DNA of 48,316 nucleotides from Gammaproteobacteria bacterium. GTDB lineage: Bacteria > Pseudomonadota > Gammaproteobacteria > Woeseiales > Woeseiaceae. A program made the position numbers and the translations under genes. This document shows positions 1-7,176 of the stretch, piece by piece. The notes beneath the pieces were generated by a model. It was not told the DNA's origin, ran no database searches, and saw nothing but the letters and a program-made list of their open reading frames with translations. The stretch's first letter is position 1, and the number at the start of each line of letters is the position of its first letter. The DNA is taken from assembly GCA_002685275.1 (NCBI GenBank), contig NYWX01000042.1, positions 1 through 48,316 on the forward strand, read 5' to 3'.

Positions 1-54
1 AGAAAATACAGTAATTACGATCTTTTAACAGATTATTTTGAGAGTAAAATATGA
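1..54 (+). CDS. 3' end of an upstream gene (partial, unidentified)
   Basis: An open frame runs from the left edge to a TGA at 52-54 and would encode a C-terminus ending DYFESKI. Its stop overlaps the ATG of the next gene in an ATGA arrangement, which is typical of translationally coupled genes. With only 17 codons visible the product cannot be identified, and chance openness is possible. Confidence 0.4.
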   Translation, partial: RKYSNYDLLTDYFESKI

Positions 55-251
55 CTACAAATAAAGCATTAGTTATTACTTGCTATTTTTGTTTTGAGCA
101 ATTTGACATTAACCTGGAAATTCATGAAAACTTTTCAGGTCATGATACAGATATTTATGATTGTTTTATATGTTGTAATCCTAATAAGATATCTTATGAA
201 TTTGATAATGGAGAAATTATTTCCATGGTTATTAGTGATGGAAATGAATAA
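51..251 (+). CDS. CPXCG-motif cysteine-rich small protein
   Basis: A 66-residue soluble protein with two cysteine pairs, CYFC (C11, C14) and CFICC (C38, C41, C42), followed by a beta-rich tail. This spacing matches the small family of bacterial proteins named after a CPXCG motif, which look like one zinc-ribbon knuckle and have no established function. The first motif is degenerate: the usual proline and glycine are replaced (CYFCF). A GAGAG ribosome-binding site sits 6 bases before the ATG. The start overlaps the stop of the partial gene before it, suggesting a shared transcript. The family call rests on motif spacing only. Confidence 0.65.
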   Translation: MTTNKALVITCYFCFEQFDINLEIHENFSGHDTDIYDCFICCNPNKISYEFDNGEIISMVISDGNE

Positions 252-317
252 AATATTCTGCATTCTGTAAATCAGAGTTTTACATTCATAAATAATTATA
301 TGTAAATTGCTCTATTT

Positions 318-575
318 TTATTTTTCTGTAACCACTGTATTTTCGAGATCTTCAAAATTACATTCTAATTTTGCTAATACCTCACCTTTAACCGCTAAAT
401 TCATTTTAGCTCTACCTTCCATCTTTCCTGTAACTGTACAAAAGGATAGAGTTTCTTGAATTATTACTCTTACTAATTTTTTAAAATCTTGAACGTCCAT
501 ATCAGATACTCTCTGATCATCAGTATTTTCAGCAAGTGCTATTATTGGCAAAAAAATTATAAGAAATTTATACAT
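318..575 (-). CDS. small exported protein of unknown function
   Basis: An 85-residue protein with a clear N-terminal signal peptide (short hydrophobic core, cleavage likely after IALA near residue 15), so it is probably periplasmic. The mature part is acidic, has two cysteines (possibly a disulfide) and no motif I recognise. An AGGAG ribosome-binding site lies 6 bases before the ATG, which supports real translation. It converges on the CPXCG gene with a 66-base gap. Confidence 0.6.
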   Translation of the reverse strand: MYKFLIIFLPIIALAENTDDQRVSDMDVQDFKKLVRVIIQETLSFCTVTGKMEGRAKMNLAVKGEVLAKLECNFEDLENTVVTEK

Positions 576-880
576 TGTTTACTCCTAATTAAATCGTGCA
601 AAATTAATTAAAGAAAATAAATCTTTATATCTATAGTTAGATTACTAAATAATTAGATAATTTTAAATTTATTATGTAATTTATTAAGTATACTTTTAAT
701 AAATCAGGCCATAGGTTCATAAAAAGGAATGGTATAAAAAATTTCGAGTACTGCTTGCGGTAAAAAGGTGACTATGCCATTGTTACTCATCTGTGTTCTT
801 TACGGAATGACAATTTATAAATTTAAAGTATTAATTTTAAAATTATTTTTAAAAAAATTATCCTTAAATAAGAGAAAAAA
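576..880. other. intergenic leader region of the formate dehydrogenase gene
   Basis: This is a 305-base gap without a gene. The first half is very AT-rich; TATACT at 689-694 could be a -10 element for the plus strand, without a good -35. The part from about 700 onwards is less AT-rich and can fold. Bases 728-735 pair with 774-781 (8 bp, one G-U), enclosing a second hairpin at 749-762 (TACTGC/GCGGTA) with purine-rich internal loops. The sequence does not match a riboswitch class I can name. Confidence 0.4.
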
Positions 881-2077
881 ATGAAAATACTCTGCATATT
901 ATATGATGATCCTCAGCAAGGCATGCCATCAAGCTATCCTGTTAAAGAGCTTCCTCAGCTTGATAAATATCCTGATGGAATGACTTTACCAAGTCCGAAG
1001 GGAAGGGATTTTATACCAGGCGAACTACTTGGGTGCGTATCTGGGGAACTTGGATTAAGAAAGTTTCTAGAAGAAAGAGGTCATACATTAATTGTAACAT
1101 CTGATAAAGATGCAGAAGGATGTGTTGCAGATAAAGAACTTATTGATGCTGACGTCGTTATATCTCAGCCTTTTTGGCCATACTATTTAACAAGAAAAAG
1201 AATGGAAAGTGCCCCAAATTTGAAAATGGCTATAACAGCTGGTATTGGATCAGATCATGTTGATTTACAAGCTGCCATGGATAATAAAGTGGATGTTGTC
1301 GAAGTTACCTACTGTAATTCAAGGTCAGTTGCTGAACACATCGTGATGATGATCTTATCTTTAGTTAGGGATTATCATAATCAGTATCGAATTGTGAATG
1401 AGGGGGGTTGGCATATAGCTGACGCTGTTAAGAGATCTTATGATGTTGAAGGTATGCATATTGGAACAATTGCTGCTGGTCGTATTGGATATGATATGTT
1501 GAGAAAAATGCATCCTTTTGATGTTAATTTACATTATTTTGACAAACATAGATTAAGCCAAGATCAAGAAAAAGAATTAAACCTAACGTACCATGAGTCA
1601 GTTGAATCACTTGTAAAAGTTTGCGATGTTATAAATATAAGTTGCCCTCTTCATCCTGAAACGGAACATTTATTTGATGATGAATTAATTAATAAATGTA
1701 AGCCTGGGGCTTATATTATCAACACTGCTAGAGGAAAAATTTGTGATAAAGATGCAATTGCAAAAGCTCTTGAATCAGGCCAATTAAGTGGATACGCAGG
1801 AGATGTATGGTTTCCACAACCTGCACCAAATGATCATATTTGGAGGAAAATGCCGCATCATGGCATGACTCCACATACATCTGGAACGTCTTTATCAGCT
1901 CAAGCAAGATATGCCGATGGCGTTAGAGAAATTTTGGAATGTTTTCTGGATGGAGAAGACATAAGAAATGAATATTTAATTGTTAAAAATGGTGATTTAG
2001 CTGGTATGGGCGCTCACTCATACACAAAAGGCACTTCAACTGGTGGCTCAGAAGAAGCCGCTAAATTTAAGAAATAA
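881..2077 (+). CDS. fdh: NAD-dependent formate dehydrogenase
   Basis: Oxidises formate to CO2 while reducing NAD+, with no metal, in the cytoplasm. The 398-residue protein is close in length and sequence to the well-studied Pseudomonas enzyme. The catalytic residues fall at the same numbers: N146 (in TYCNSRS), R284 (in NTARGK) and H332 (in TPHTSG). The nucleotide-binding loop is AAGRIG (198-203), and D221 after strand two predicts NAD+ rather than NADP+. The C-terminal GAHSYTKG and GGSEEAAKFKK segments typical of bacterial formate dehydrogenases are present. It has a purine-rich ribosome-binding site and a long leader that may be structured. It probably supplies NADH from formate released in C1 or demethylation metabolism (inference). 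Confidence 0.95.
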   Translation: MKILCILYDDPQQGMPSSYPVKELPQLDKYPDGMTLPSPKGRDFIPGELLGCVSGELGLRKFLEERGHTLIVTSDKDAEGCVADKELIDADVVISQPFWPYYLTRKRMESAPNLKMAITAGIGSDHVDLQAAMDNKVDVVEVTYCNSRSVAEHIVMMILSLVRDYHNQYRIVNEGGWHIADAVKRSYDVEGMHIGTIAAGRIGYDMLRKMHPFDVNLHYFDKHRLSQDQEKELNLTYHESVESLVKVCDVINISCPLHPETEHLFDDELINKCKPGAYIINTARGKICDKDAIAKALESGQLSGYAGDVWFPQPAPNDHIWRKMPHHGMTPHTSGTSLSAQARYADGVREILECFLDGEDIRNEYLIVKNGDLAGMGAHSYTKGTSTGGSEEAAKFKK

Positions 2078-2132
2078 TTTATTAATTTAGATATTATAAT
2101 TTGATTAATTTTAAATAATTTAAAGAAAGAAA

Positions 2133-2693
2133 ATGGCACTTAAATATTCAACTATGCTTGAGCTTGAAACAAATATAATTAGTTTTAATTTATTCAATTC
2201 AGTTACAGGCAATTATTTTTCTTCCGAGAGTTTAGATAAGTCCAAACCATCGGTACTAATGTTTATATGCAATCATTGTCCTTATGTAATTCATTATCAC
2301 CAACAAATACAAAGTTTAGAAAATGATTTTGGTAAAAAAATAAATTTAATTGCAATAAGTTCAAATGATATTAAAAATTATCCTCAAGATCACCCCGATA
2401 AAATGAGTTTATTATGGGATAAACTGGGGCTCACATTTCCCTATTTATTTGATGAATCGCAATCAGTTGCAAAAAGATATAAAGCAGAATGCACACCTGA
2501 ATTCTATTTATTTAATGCAAATGAAAAACTAGTTTATCGCGGTCGATTTGATGAGACTTCACCAAGTTCAAAAAACATCCCTGATGGAAAAGACTTAAGA
2601 AATGCCATTACTAATCTTCTAGAAGGAAAACTTATCTCAACAGACCAACATCCTTCTATGGGTTGTAGTATAAAATGGAAAGAAGGTCCTTAA
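2133..2693 (+). CDS. thioredoxin-like (AhpC/TSA-type) redoxin
   Basis: A 186-residue protein with a thioredoxin fold. It has a CNHCPYV active-site segment (C46, C49), then ISSND, a FPYLFDESQ strand-loop and the cis-proline region CTPEFYLF, as in ResA/AhpC-like redoxins. The C-terminal PSMGCSIKW segment with a third cysteine is characteristic of a subgroup common in aquatic bacteria. No signal peptide is seen, so it is likely a cytoplasmic thiol reductase or peroxidase-like protein; the substrate is unknown. It follows fdh by 55 bases and may share its transcript. Confidence 0.8.
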   Translation: MALKYSTMLELETNIISFNLFNSVTGNYFSSESLDKSKPSVLMFICNHCPYVIHYHQQIQSLENDFGKKINLIAISSNDIKNYPQDHPDKMSLLWDKLGLTFPYLFDESQSVAKRYKAECTPEFYLFNANEKLVYRGRFDETSPSSKNIPDGKDLRNAITNLLEGKLISTDQHPSMGCSIKWKEGP

Positions 2694-2736
2694 AAAATTT
2701 TTTTAAAAATAATAAATTTATAGTTTAAGACTCAAA

Positions 2737-2973
2737 ATGTTTCATAAATTATTAATACTAATATGTGTTCTTTTGTTGACATCATGCACAGGAAATATAC
2801 AACCTTCTAACTCAGAAAATGTTTTTTCGACAGAATATGTCCCCGCACGAAAAGATAAAGCTTTAGCTGGCGCAGAAAAATATTGTCTTACTAAGAAAAA
2901 AGATTTAAAAATTATTAGTACTGATTGCGCATGGAGATGTGTCTCCTTATTTCGGTGTGTTGCAGCGAATTAA
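2737..2973 (+). CDS. small lipoprotein of unknown function
   Basis: 78 residues with a lipoprotein signal: a hydrophobic N-terminus ending in LLTSC, so C17 would be lipidated. The mature part has four further cysteines (YC at about 50, DC, RC, RC), which could form two disulfides in the periplasm. No domain is recognised. It starts 43 bases after the redoxin gene on the same strand and converges with the following minus-strand gene, leaving only 5 bases between stops. Confidence 0.6.
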   Translation: MFHKLLILICVLLLTSCTGNIQPSNSENVFSTEYVPARKDKALAGAEKYCLTKKKDLKIISTDCAWRCVSLFRCVAAN

Positions 2974-2978
2974 AGTAA

Positions 2979-3188
2979 CTAGCTTTTCTGAAACCATTTG
3001 TAGGGTTGATCACCGGTAATCTTGAAATAAATTATCATATTTACTACGTGTGCTACCAGCAGAGTTAAACCGATTGTTGTTGCCCAAAAAATATCTTGAT
3101 AATTCTTATGAGCATCAACTAAGTAAAGACCAGTAAAAATGGCTATAGTCCAAATAGACATCGAAGTAATTGCTTTTAATGTATTCAT
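2979..3188 (-). CDS. two-helix small membrane protein, DUF1145-like
   Basis: 69 residues with two predicted transmembrane helices (about 8-25 and 34-55) and a short charged C-terminus (GDQPYKWFQ). The pattern resembles the DUF1145 family of small inner-membrane proteins, but the match is by eye and weak. It lies 17 bases downstream of the ferredoxin gene and on the same strand as the AlkB-like gene, so it is the third gene of a likely three-gene operon. GGGATA upstream of the ATG serves as ribosome-binding site. Confidence 0.55.
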   Translation of the reverse strand: MNTLKAITSMSIWTIAIFTGLYLVDAHKNYQDIFWATTIGLTLLVAHVVNMIIYFKITGDQPYKWFQKS

Positions 3189-3205
3189 TTTTATCCCATT
3201 AATAT

Positions 3206-3514
3206 TTATTTTTTTGAATTAAGTTTAACTACAAGATCAGACTTTGGCATAGTTTGACATGCAAGCACATAACCTTGCTGAATCTCAGGCCCATCCAACG
3301 CATAACTAAAGTCAATTTGAGCCTTAATTTTTCCTTTTACAAGTTGACATTTACATGTTCCACAGCTACCAACTTTACATCTATGTGGCCATTTAAATCC
3401 TGACAATAATGCTGAATTTAAAAGAGACATCCCTTTCTCTGCTATAAATTCTGAATCACTATTAATTAATTTAATTTTGTAATTCTTTTGAGTGGATTTA
3501 AAAAATCTAAACAT
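3206..3514 (-). CDS. plant-type 2Fe-2S ferredoxin
   Basis: A 102-residue single-domain ferredoxin. The cluster ligands are visible as C46-x4-C51-x2-C54 (CKVGSCGTC) and C86 (LACQT), the pattern of plant-type 2Fe-2S proteins. It lies 28 bases after the AlkB-like monooxygenase gene on the same strand, so it is the likely electron donor. Typical AlkB enzymes use rubredoxin, whereas xylene-monooxygenase-type enzymes draw on a 2Fe-2S domain, so this pairing resembles the second arrangement. No dedicated reductase is present in the window. Confidence 0.85.
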   Translation of the reverse strand: MFRFFKSTQKNYKIKLINSDSEFIAEKGMSLLNSALLSGFKWPHRCKVGSCGTCKCQLVKGKIKAQIDFSYALDGPEIQQGYVLACQTMPKSDLVVKLNSKK

Positions 3515-3542
3515 TTTTATTCTCTTAAATTTTAATTAATCA

Positions 3543-4667
3543 TTAACTTGAGAATTTGGCGGCAATTTTTAATTCATCTGCTGTGGCAAATTTTTGATCC
3601 CAGTTATCTATATGTTTTTTTACATAATTTCTGAATAAACCAGGAAAAAGAGTAATAACAAATAATGAAAAATATCCTATTCCATAATTTGGGCCTTCTA
3701 CATCATCAAGCTCCCAAAAATAGGTTTCACCTCTTACGTGATGATCACACTGTCTTCCAATTTCTATGAAAAACCAGCTGGTAAAAATTGAATCATTATC
3801 CCAAGAGTGCCGGTGTTCTACAGAACCATCGCTGGTGCGAATTAGTCCATAGTGACCCATAAAATTGAGGGCTTCGAGTAGGAAGTTAGAGATAACCCAA
3901 ACAATAAATAAAGCAGTCACCCCTACTAATCCACCTGCCCATACAAATAGTGTTATTGAAGGCAAACTATAGAGATATCCAAGAATCCATCGATTATCAA
4001 TGCTTAAAGAAGATTTACCTTGCTTAGTTAAACGGTTTTTTTCTAAATTATATGAATATCTCGACTGACCCATATGAGATAACCAGGCATGGGCATAAAT
4101 ATTACGACCTCTTGGTGCTGTTGCTGCATCGTCTTCACTACCTAAATCTAAATGATGATTGTAAACATGAGCATATGTGAAATGTGATGCACCGCTCAAA
4201 GCCATAATTAATCTAGAGATGAAAAATCCCTCTTTTTTGTTGTGAGATAGCTCATGACCATAAATAATACCTAATCCAGCCCATAAACCGCTTGATAAAG
4301 TTGCGCCTATCAAATTAAAACCGGTTATACCTGACTGATAGCTAAAATCATAAATTTGATTGAACTGAATTGGTGTAGATGCAGTGAATTCGAATATTCG
4401 ATAAGCTAAAACTACTTGAAGTGTTATAAACACTGGTAGCATTAGATACATCACGCCATATTGAAAAACCTTATTGCCGTAAGATTCACCTTGATTATCA
4501 AAGTCTGCGGGTAAATGAATATTCTTTGTAAGAGTATCTATAATGATATTCAAACCGAACAGAACTACACCAACCCATGCATAAGCACCACCGATAAAGA
4601 TACTTAAAATAACAACGATTGACATGATGGGCACGATAAGATATCGCGCATTTACATAGAATTTCAT
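3543..4667 (-). CDS. AlkB-like membrane di-iron monooxygenase (alkane hydroxylase family)
   Basis: A 374-residue polytopic membrane protein of the alkane 1-monooxygenase/fatty acid desaturase fold. The histidine boxes are HELSH (138-142), HVYNHH (167-172), NFMGHYGL (with H272) and RQCDHH (305-310). In classic AlkB these read HELxHK, EHxxGHH, NYxEHYGL and LQRHxDHH. Here the glutamate before the second box is alanine, and the first histidine of the last box appears to be glutamine (Q306). The protein probably hydroxylates a hydrophobic substrate, but alkane specificity should not be assumed. A GGAG site precedes the ATG by 5 bases. It heads an operon with the 2Fe-2S ferredoxin and is divergent from hemH. 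Confidence 0.8.
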   Translation of the reverse strand: MKFYVNARYLIVPIMSIVVILSIFIGGAYAWVGVVLFGLNIIIDTLTKNIHLPADFDNQGESYGNKVFQYGVMYLMLPVFITLQVVLAYRIFEFTASTPIQFNQIYDFSYQSGITGFNLIGATLSSGLWAGLGIIYGHELSHNKKEGFFISRLIMALSGASHFTYAHVYNHHLDLGSEDDAATAPRGRNIYAHAWLSHMGQSRYSYNLEKNRLTKQGKSSLSIDNRWILGYLYSLPSITLFVWAGGLVGVTALFIVWVISNFLLEALNFMGHYGLIRTSDGSVEHRHSWDNDSIFTSWFFIEIGRQCDHHVRGETYFWELDDVEGPNYGIGYFSLFVITLFPGLFRNYVKKHIDNWDQKFATADELKIAAKFSS

Positions 4668-4893
4668 AATTTCTCCTAAAATCCTCTGATTAAGTTGGAC
4701 CCTAGGAGCAAAATTTCCGTTTTAGCACTTTATTTTAAATCGCGGCAATAGGATCAAATTACGATTTACAATTATTATTAGCGAATTTTAGAAAAAAATC
4801 AAATAATTTTTAGATCTAAAAAGAATAAACTTATAATTTTTAGATATTTTAAAATTATAGATATATATAATTAAGGAATTAGTAAATTTAAAT

Positions 4894-4899
4894 TATAAT
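4894..4899 (+). promoter_or_regulatory. possible -10 element for hemH
   Basis: A perfect TATAAT lies 32 bases before the hemH ATG. The best -35 at 17-base spacing (TTAAGG, 4871-4876) is weak, and AT-rich DNA produces such hexamers by chance. Confidence 0.3.
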
Positions 4900-4931
4900 A
4901 CAAAATTAGATAACAAAAGATCAAATTTAAC

Positions 4932-5930
4932 ATGAAGAAATCATTATTAATAATTAATCTAGGAACACCAAACAAGCCCACATATTTCAGTGTTTTTAGA
5001 TATTTAAGACAGTTTTTGATGGATGGACGAGTAATCAATATTAATCCAATATTAAGATTTATTCTTGTTACCTTTATTATTGTTCCTCTAAGGTCGTTTT
5101 CATCCTCAAAAATATATCAGCAAGTATGGGATAAAGATACAGGATCACCATTGTTACATAATACAATCAAATTAACTGAAAAACTGAAAGAGAAGCTCCC
5201 AGAGTATGACGTTCAGTTTGCCATGCGTTATCAGAACCCATCTATAAAAGATACATTAAATAAAATGTTATCTAAAAATCCTGACGAAATAATAATACTG
5301 CCCCTCTTTCCACATTATGCTGCTGCGACCACGGGTTCTGTTTATGAAGAAGTTTCAAGAATTATTTCAAAAAAATGGGTAGTGCCTAAAATTAAATTTA
5401 TCAGTCAATTTTATGATAATGAAAAATTTATAGATGCATGGGTTGAGAAAGCAAATAAATTTGATATAGATACTTATGATAAAATTATTTTTAGTTATCA
5501 CGGCGTACCAAATAGCCATGTTGATAATGTCTATGAAAATTCAGTTTGTAGTGACCACGATTGTGAAACTAAAATAACTGAAAAAAATAAATTCTGCTAT
5601 AAAGCAACAGTTTATGAAACAACTAAGATTTTAGCTAATCGCTTAGGGCTTTCTTCTGAGCAGTATATTGTTACGTTTCAATCAAGACTAACTAATAAGT
5701 GGCTAACACCATTCACGGATAAAGTTCTTGAATCAATGCCAGAAGAAAATAATAAAAATATTCTCGTCTTCTCACCCGCATTCACTGCTGATTGTTTGGA
5801 AACTATCATTGAAATAGGAGACGAATACAAAGAATTATTCTTTGAAGCAGGTGGAAAGAAATTAGATTATGTAGAGTCATTAAATTATTCTGACAGCTGG
5901 TCAGATGCTATATCTGATATTATAAAATAA
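4932..5930 (+). CDS. hemH: ferrochelatase
   Basis: Inserts Fe2+ into protoporphyrin IX, the last step of heme synthesis, at the inner face of the cytoplasmic membrane. The 332-residue length is normal. Family landmarks are GSPLLHNT (71-78), the FSYHGVP segment with the metal-site H190, CYKATVYETT, TFQSRLT, and SPAFTADCLETIIEIG, whose glutamates (E290, E294) line the active site. C206, C211 and C222 form a small cysteine cluster that may be structural; I see no proof of an iron-sulfur cluster. It is divergent from the AlkB-like gene and followed after 39 bases by a MerC-domain gene. Confidence 0.93.
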   Translation: MKKSLLIINLGTPNKPTYFSVFRYLRQFLMDGRVININPILRFILVTFIIVPLRSFSSSKIYQQVWDKDTGSPLLHNTIKLTEKLKEKLPEYDVQFAMRYQNPSIKDTLNKMLSKNPDEIIILPLFPHYAAATTGSVYEEVSRIISKKWVVPKIKFISQFYDNEKFIDAWVEKANKFDIDTYDKIIFSYHGVPNSHVDNVYENSVCSDHDCETKITEKNKFCYKATVYETTKILANRLGLSSEQYIVTFQSRLTNKWLTPFTDKVLESMPEENNKNILVFSPAFTADCLETIIEIGDEYKELFFEAGGKKLDYVESLNYSDSWSDAISDIIK

Positions 5931-5969
5931 ATTCGAAATAATAACCCTCAACTTAGTTCATGAATTAAT

Positions 5970-6395
5970 ATGAAAATAAATTTGGACAAGAATCATAAAA
6001 AACAAATTTTGACAGACAAATTTGCCATGGGCATGTCATTGATTTGTTTGGTGGTTTGTTTGTTTGCACCATCTTTTTTGATTTTAACATCGGGTTTTAT
6101 ATCGTTAACTATTGAGAACGAACTTATACACAAATTAATATTAGTCATAGCAATACCAATAAGTATCTTTGCTTTGTGTATTGGTTATAAAAACCATAAA
6201 AAAATATTATCTGTTTATTTAGGTTCTATGGGGATATTTTCATTGGTTGCGGCAATTGCTTTTGGTGAAATAATTTTTGGTGATTTTGGAGAGAAAGGGC
6301 TTACTTTTTTTGGATCTGCATTAGTTATATTTTCGCATTTTAAAAATTACCAAACGTGTAAAAAATTAAAATACTGCTGCCATCATGAATTATAA
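5970..6395 (+). CDS. MerC-domain inner-membrane protein
   Basis: 141 residues with four predicted transmembrane helices. The family pattern is visible: DKFAMGMSLICLVVC in helix one, HKLILVIAIPISIFAL, a conserved GExxGEKGLTFFG-like turn, and a C-terminal FKNYQTCK...CCHH tail. MerC-domain proteins are named after the mercury transporter, but most lack mer neighbours and have unknown function. No merA or merR is present here. The C-terminal cysteine/histidine cluster would suit a metal ligand. It lies directly downstream of hemH. Confidence 0.75.
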   Translation: MKINLDKNHKKQILTDKFAMGMSLICLVVCLFAPSFLILTSGFISLTIENELIHKLILVIAIPISIFALCIGYKNHKKILSVYLGSMGIFSLVAAIAFGEIIFGDFGEKGLTFFGSALVIFSHFKNYQTCKKLKYCCHHEL

Positions 6396-6450
6396 AAAAT
6401 AATTACAAACTTTATTTTTTGAAAGATAAATTTGCTAAGAGAAATTTTAA

Positions 6451-6771
6451 ATTAATACTTACTTTACATTATTTATTGCAATTGTTTTTGAAGTGCTTGG
6501 CACCATGCTTCTGCCAATATCATTAAACTTCACTAAATTATTACCCAGCATTATTATTGTATTTTCATATGGTATTTCATTTTATCTTTTGGCCCATATT
6601 TCTCAACAATTACCGTTAGCGATTATATATGCATCTTGGTCTGGTCTTGGGGTTTTTTCTATAGCTATATTGAGTTTATTTTTTTATAAGCAGGCATTAA
6701 ATTGGCAAATAGTACTAGGCTTATTCTTAATCGTTATTGGTGTTACTTTAGTGAATGTCTTTAGAGGTTAA
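6451..6771 (+). CDS. small multidrug resistance (EmrE/SMR family) protein, possible ATT start
   Basis: A four-helix proton-coupled exporter subunit. Reading from ATT at 6451 gives 106 residues that align without gaps to the EmrE N-terminus. The essential membrane glutamate falls at position 14 (AIVFEVLGT). Later landmarks IIYASWSGLG and the last helix (GLFLIVIGVTLVN) are intact. An in-frame TAA lies just before, at 6448-6450, and the first normal start codon (GTG at 6493) comes after the glutamate, so a protein begun there would be dead. AAGAG lies about 9 bases before the ATT. Either ATT initiates, as is known for infC, or the gene has lost its start and is decaying. Confidence 0.65.
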   Translation: MNTYFTLFIAIVFEVLGTMLLPISLNFTKLLPSIIIVFSYGISFYLLAHISQQLPLAIIYASWSGLGVFSIAILSLFFYKQALNWQIVLGLFLIVIGVTLVNVFRG

Positions 6772-7176
6772 GCTTATTATTTTTTACATCAAGGATCATT
6801 CTCCTCTTTTAAGATCATTTTTATGGCATTCCTTATATTTTTTTTGACAGTTATGCAAATAACGAAAATTATATTTTTGGATGGACATATAAATAATTCA
6901 AATATTCAAAGCCCTCAAGGGGGTTACTTCAATTAGCCCTGCAGTGGATATGGACAAGAAGCCAAATCCTCATTGGAAAAAGTTATGAGAAAATCTAATG
7001 AAATCAATGTCTACAAAGGATTTAATGGATAGCAGCTATGGCCTAAGTTATTTAATCTTTCTTATGAATATGCAGATGGCAATAAGGTAGTAACGAATGA
7101 CATTGATGATGTCATCATAGAGCATATAAATTAATAATCATTAGAATCTTATTTCACCTAATTTTTATAAATCAAA
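6772..7176. other. 405-base gap between the SMR gene and the exported Met-rich protein gene
   Basis: No intact gene is seen here. Most of it is occupied by a decayed reading frame (listed separately). The last 40 bases are AT-rich. They may contain a terminator, but I see no strong hairpin. Confidence 0.6.
6823..7134 (+). pseudogene. decayed reading frame with two in-frame TAG stops
   Basis: From ATG 6823 one frame runs to TAA at 7132-7134, broken only by TAG at 6934-6936 and 7030-7032. The conceptual product starts with a hydrophobic stretch (MAFLIFFLTVMQI) and continues as a soluble segment with PCSGYGQEA and SYEYADGNK. In DNA this AT-rich, about eight stops would be expected by chance over 104 codons. 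The frame is the same as that of the SMR gene upstream. TAG serves as an ordinary stop in other genes here (gor, def), so recoding is unlikely. The original family is not recognised. Confidence 0.4.

Noticed and set aside
5490..5620. Iron-sulfur cluster in ferrochelatase from C206, C211 and C222
   Set aside because: Cysteines are common in this segment of the family, and the spacing does not match a cluster motif I can verify.
5970..6395. A mercury resistance operon
   Set aside because: Only a MerC-domain protein is present; merA, merT, merP and merR are absent, and most MerC-domain proteins are not linked to mercury.
6934..7032. UAG recoding (for example pyrrolysine) in the broken frame at 6823-7134
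   Set aside because: TAG is used as a normal terminator in gor and def, no recoding genes are visible, and a pseudogene explains the two stops more simply.
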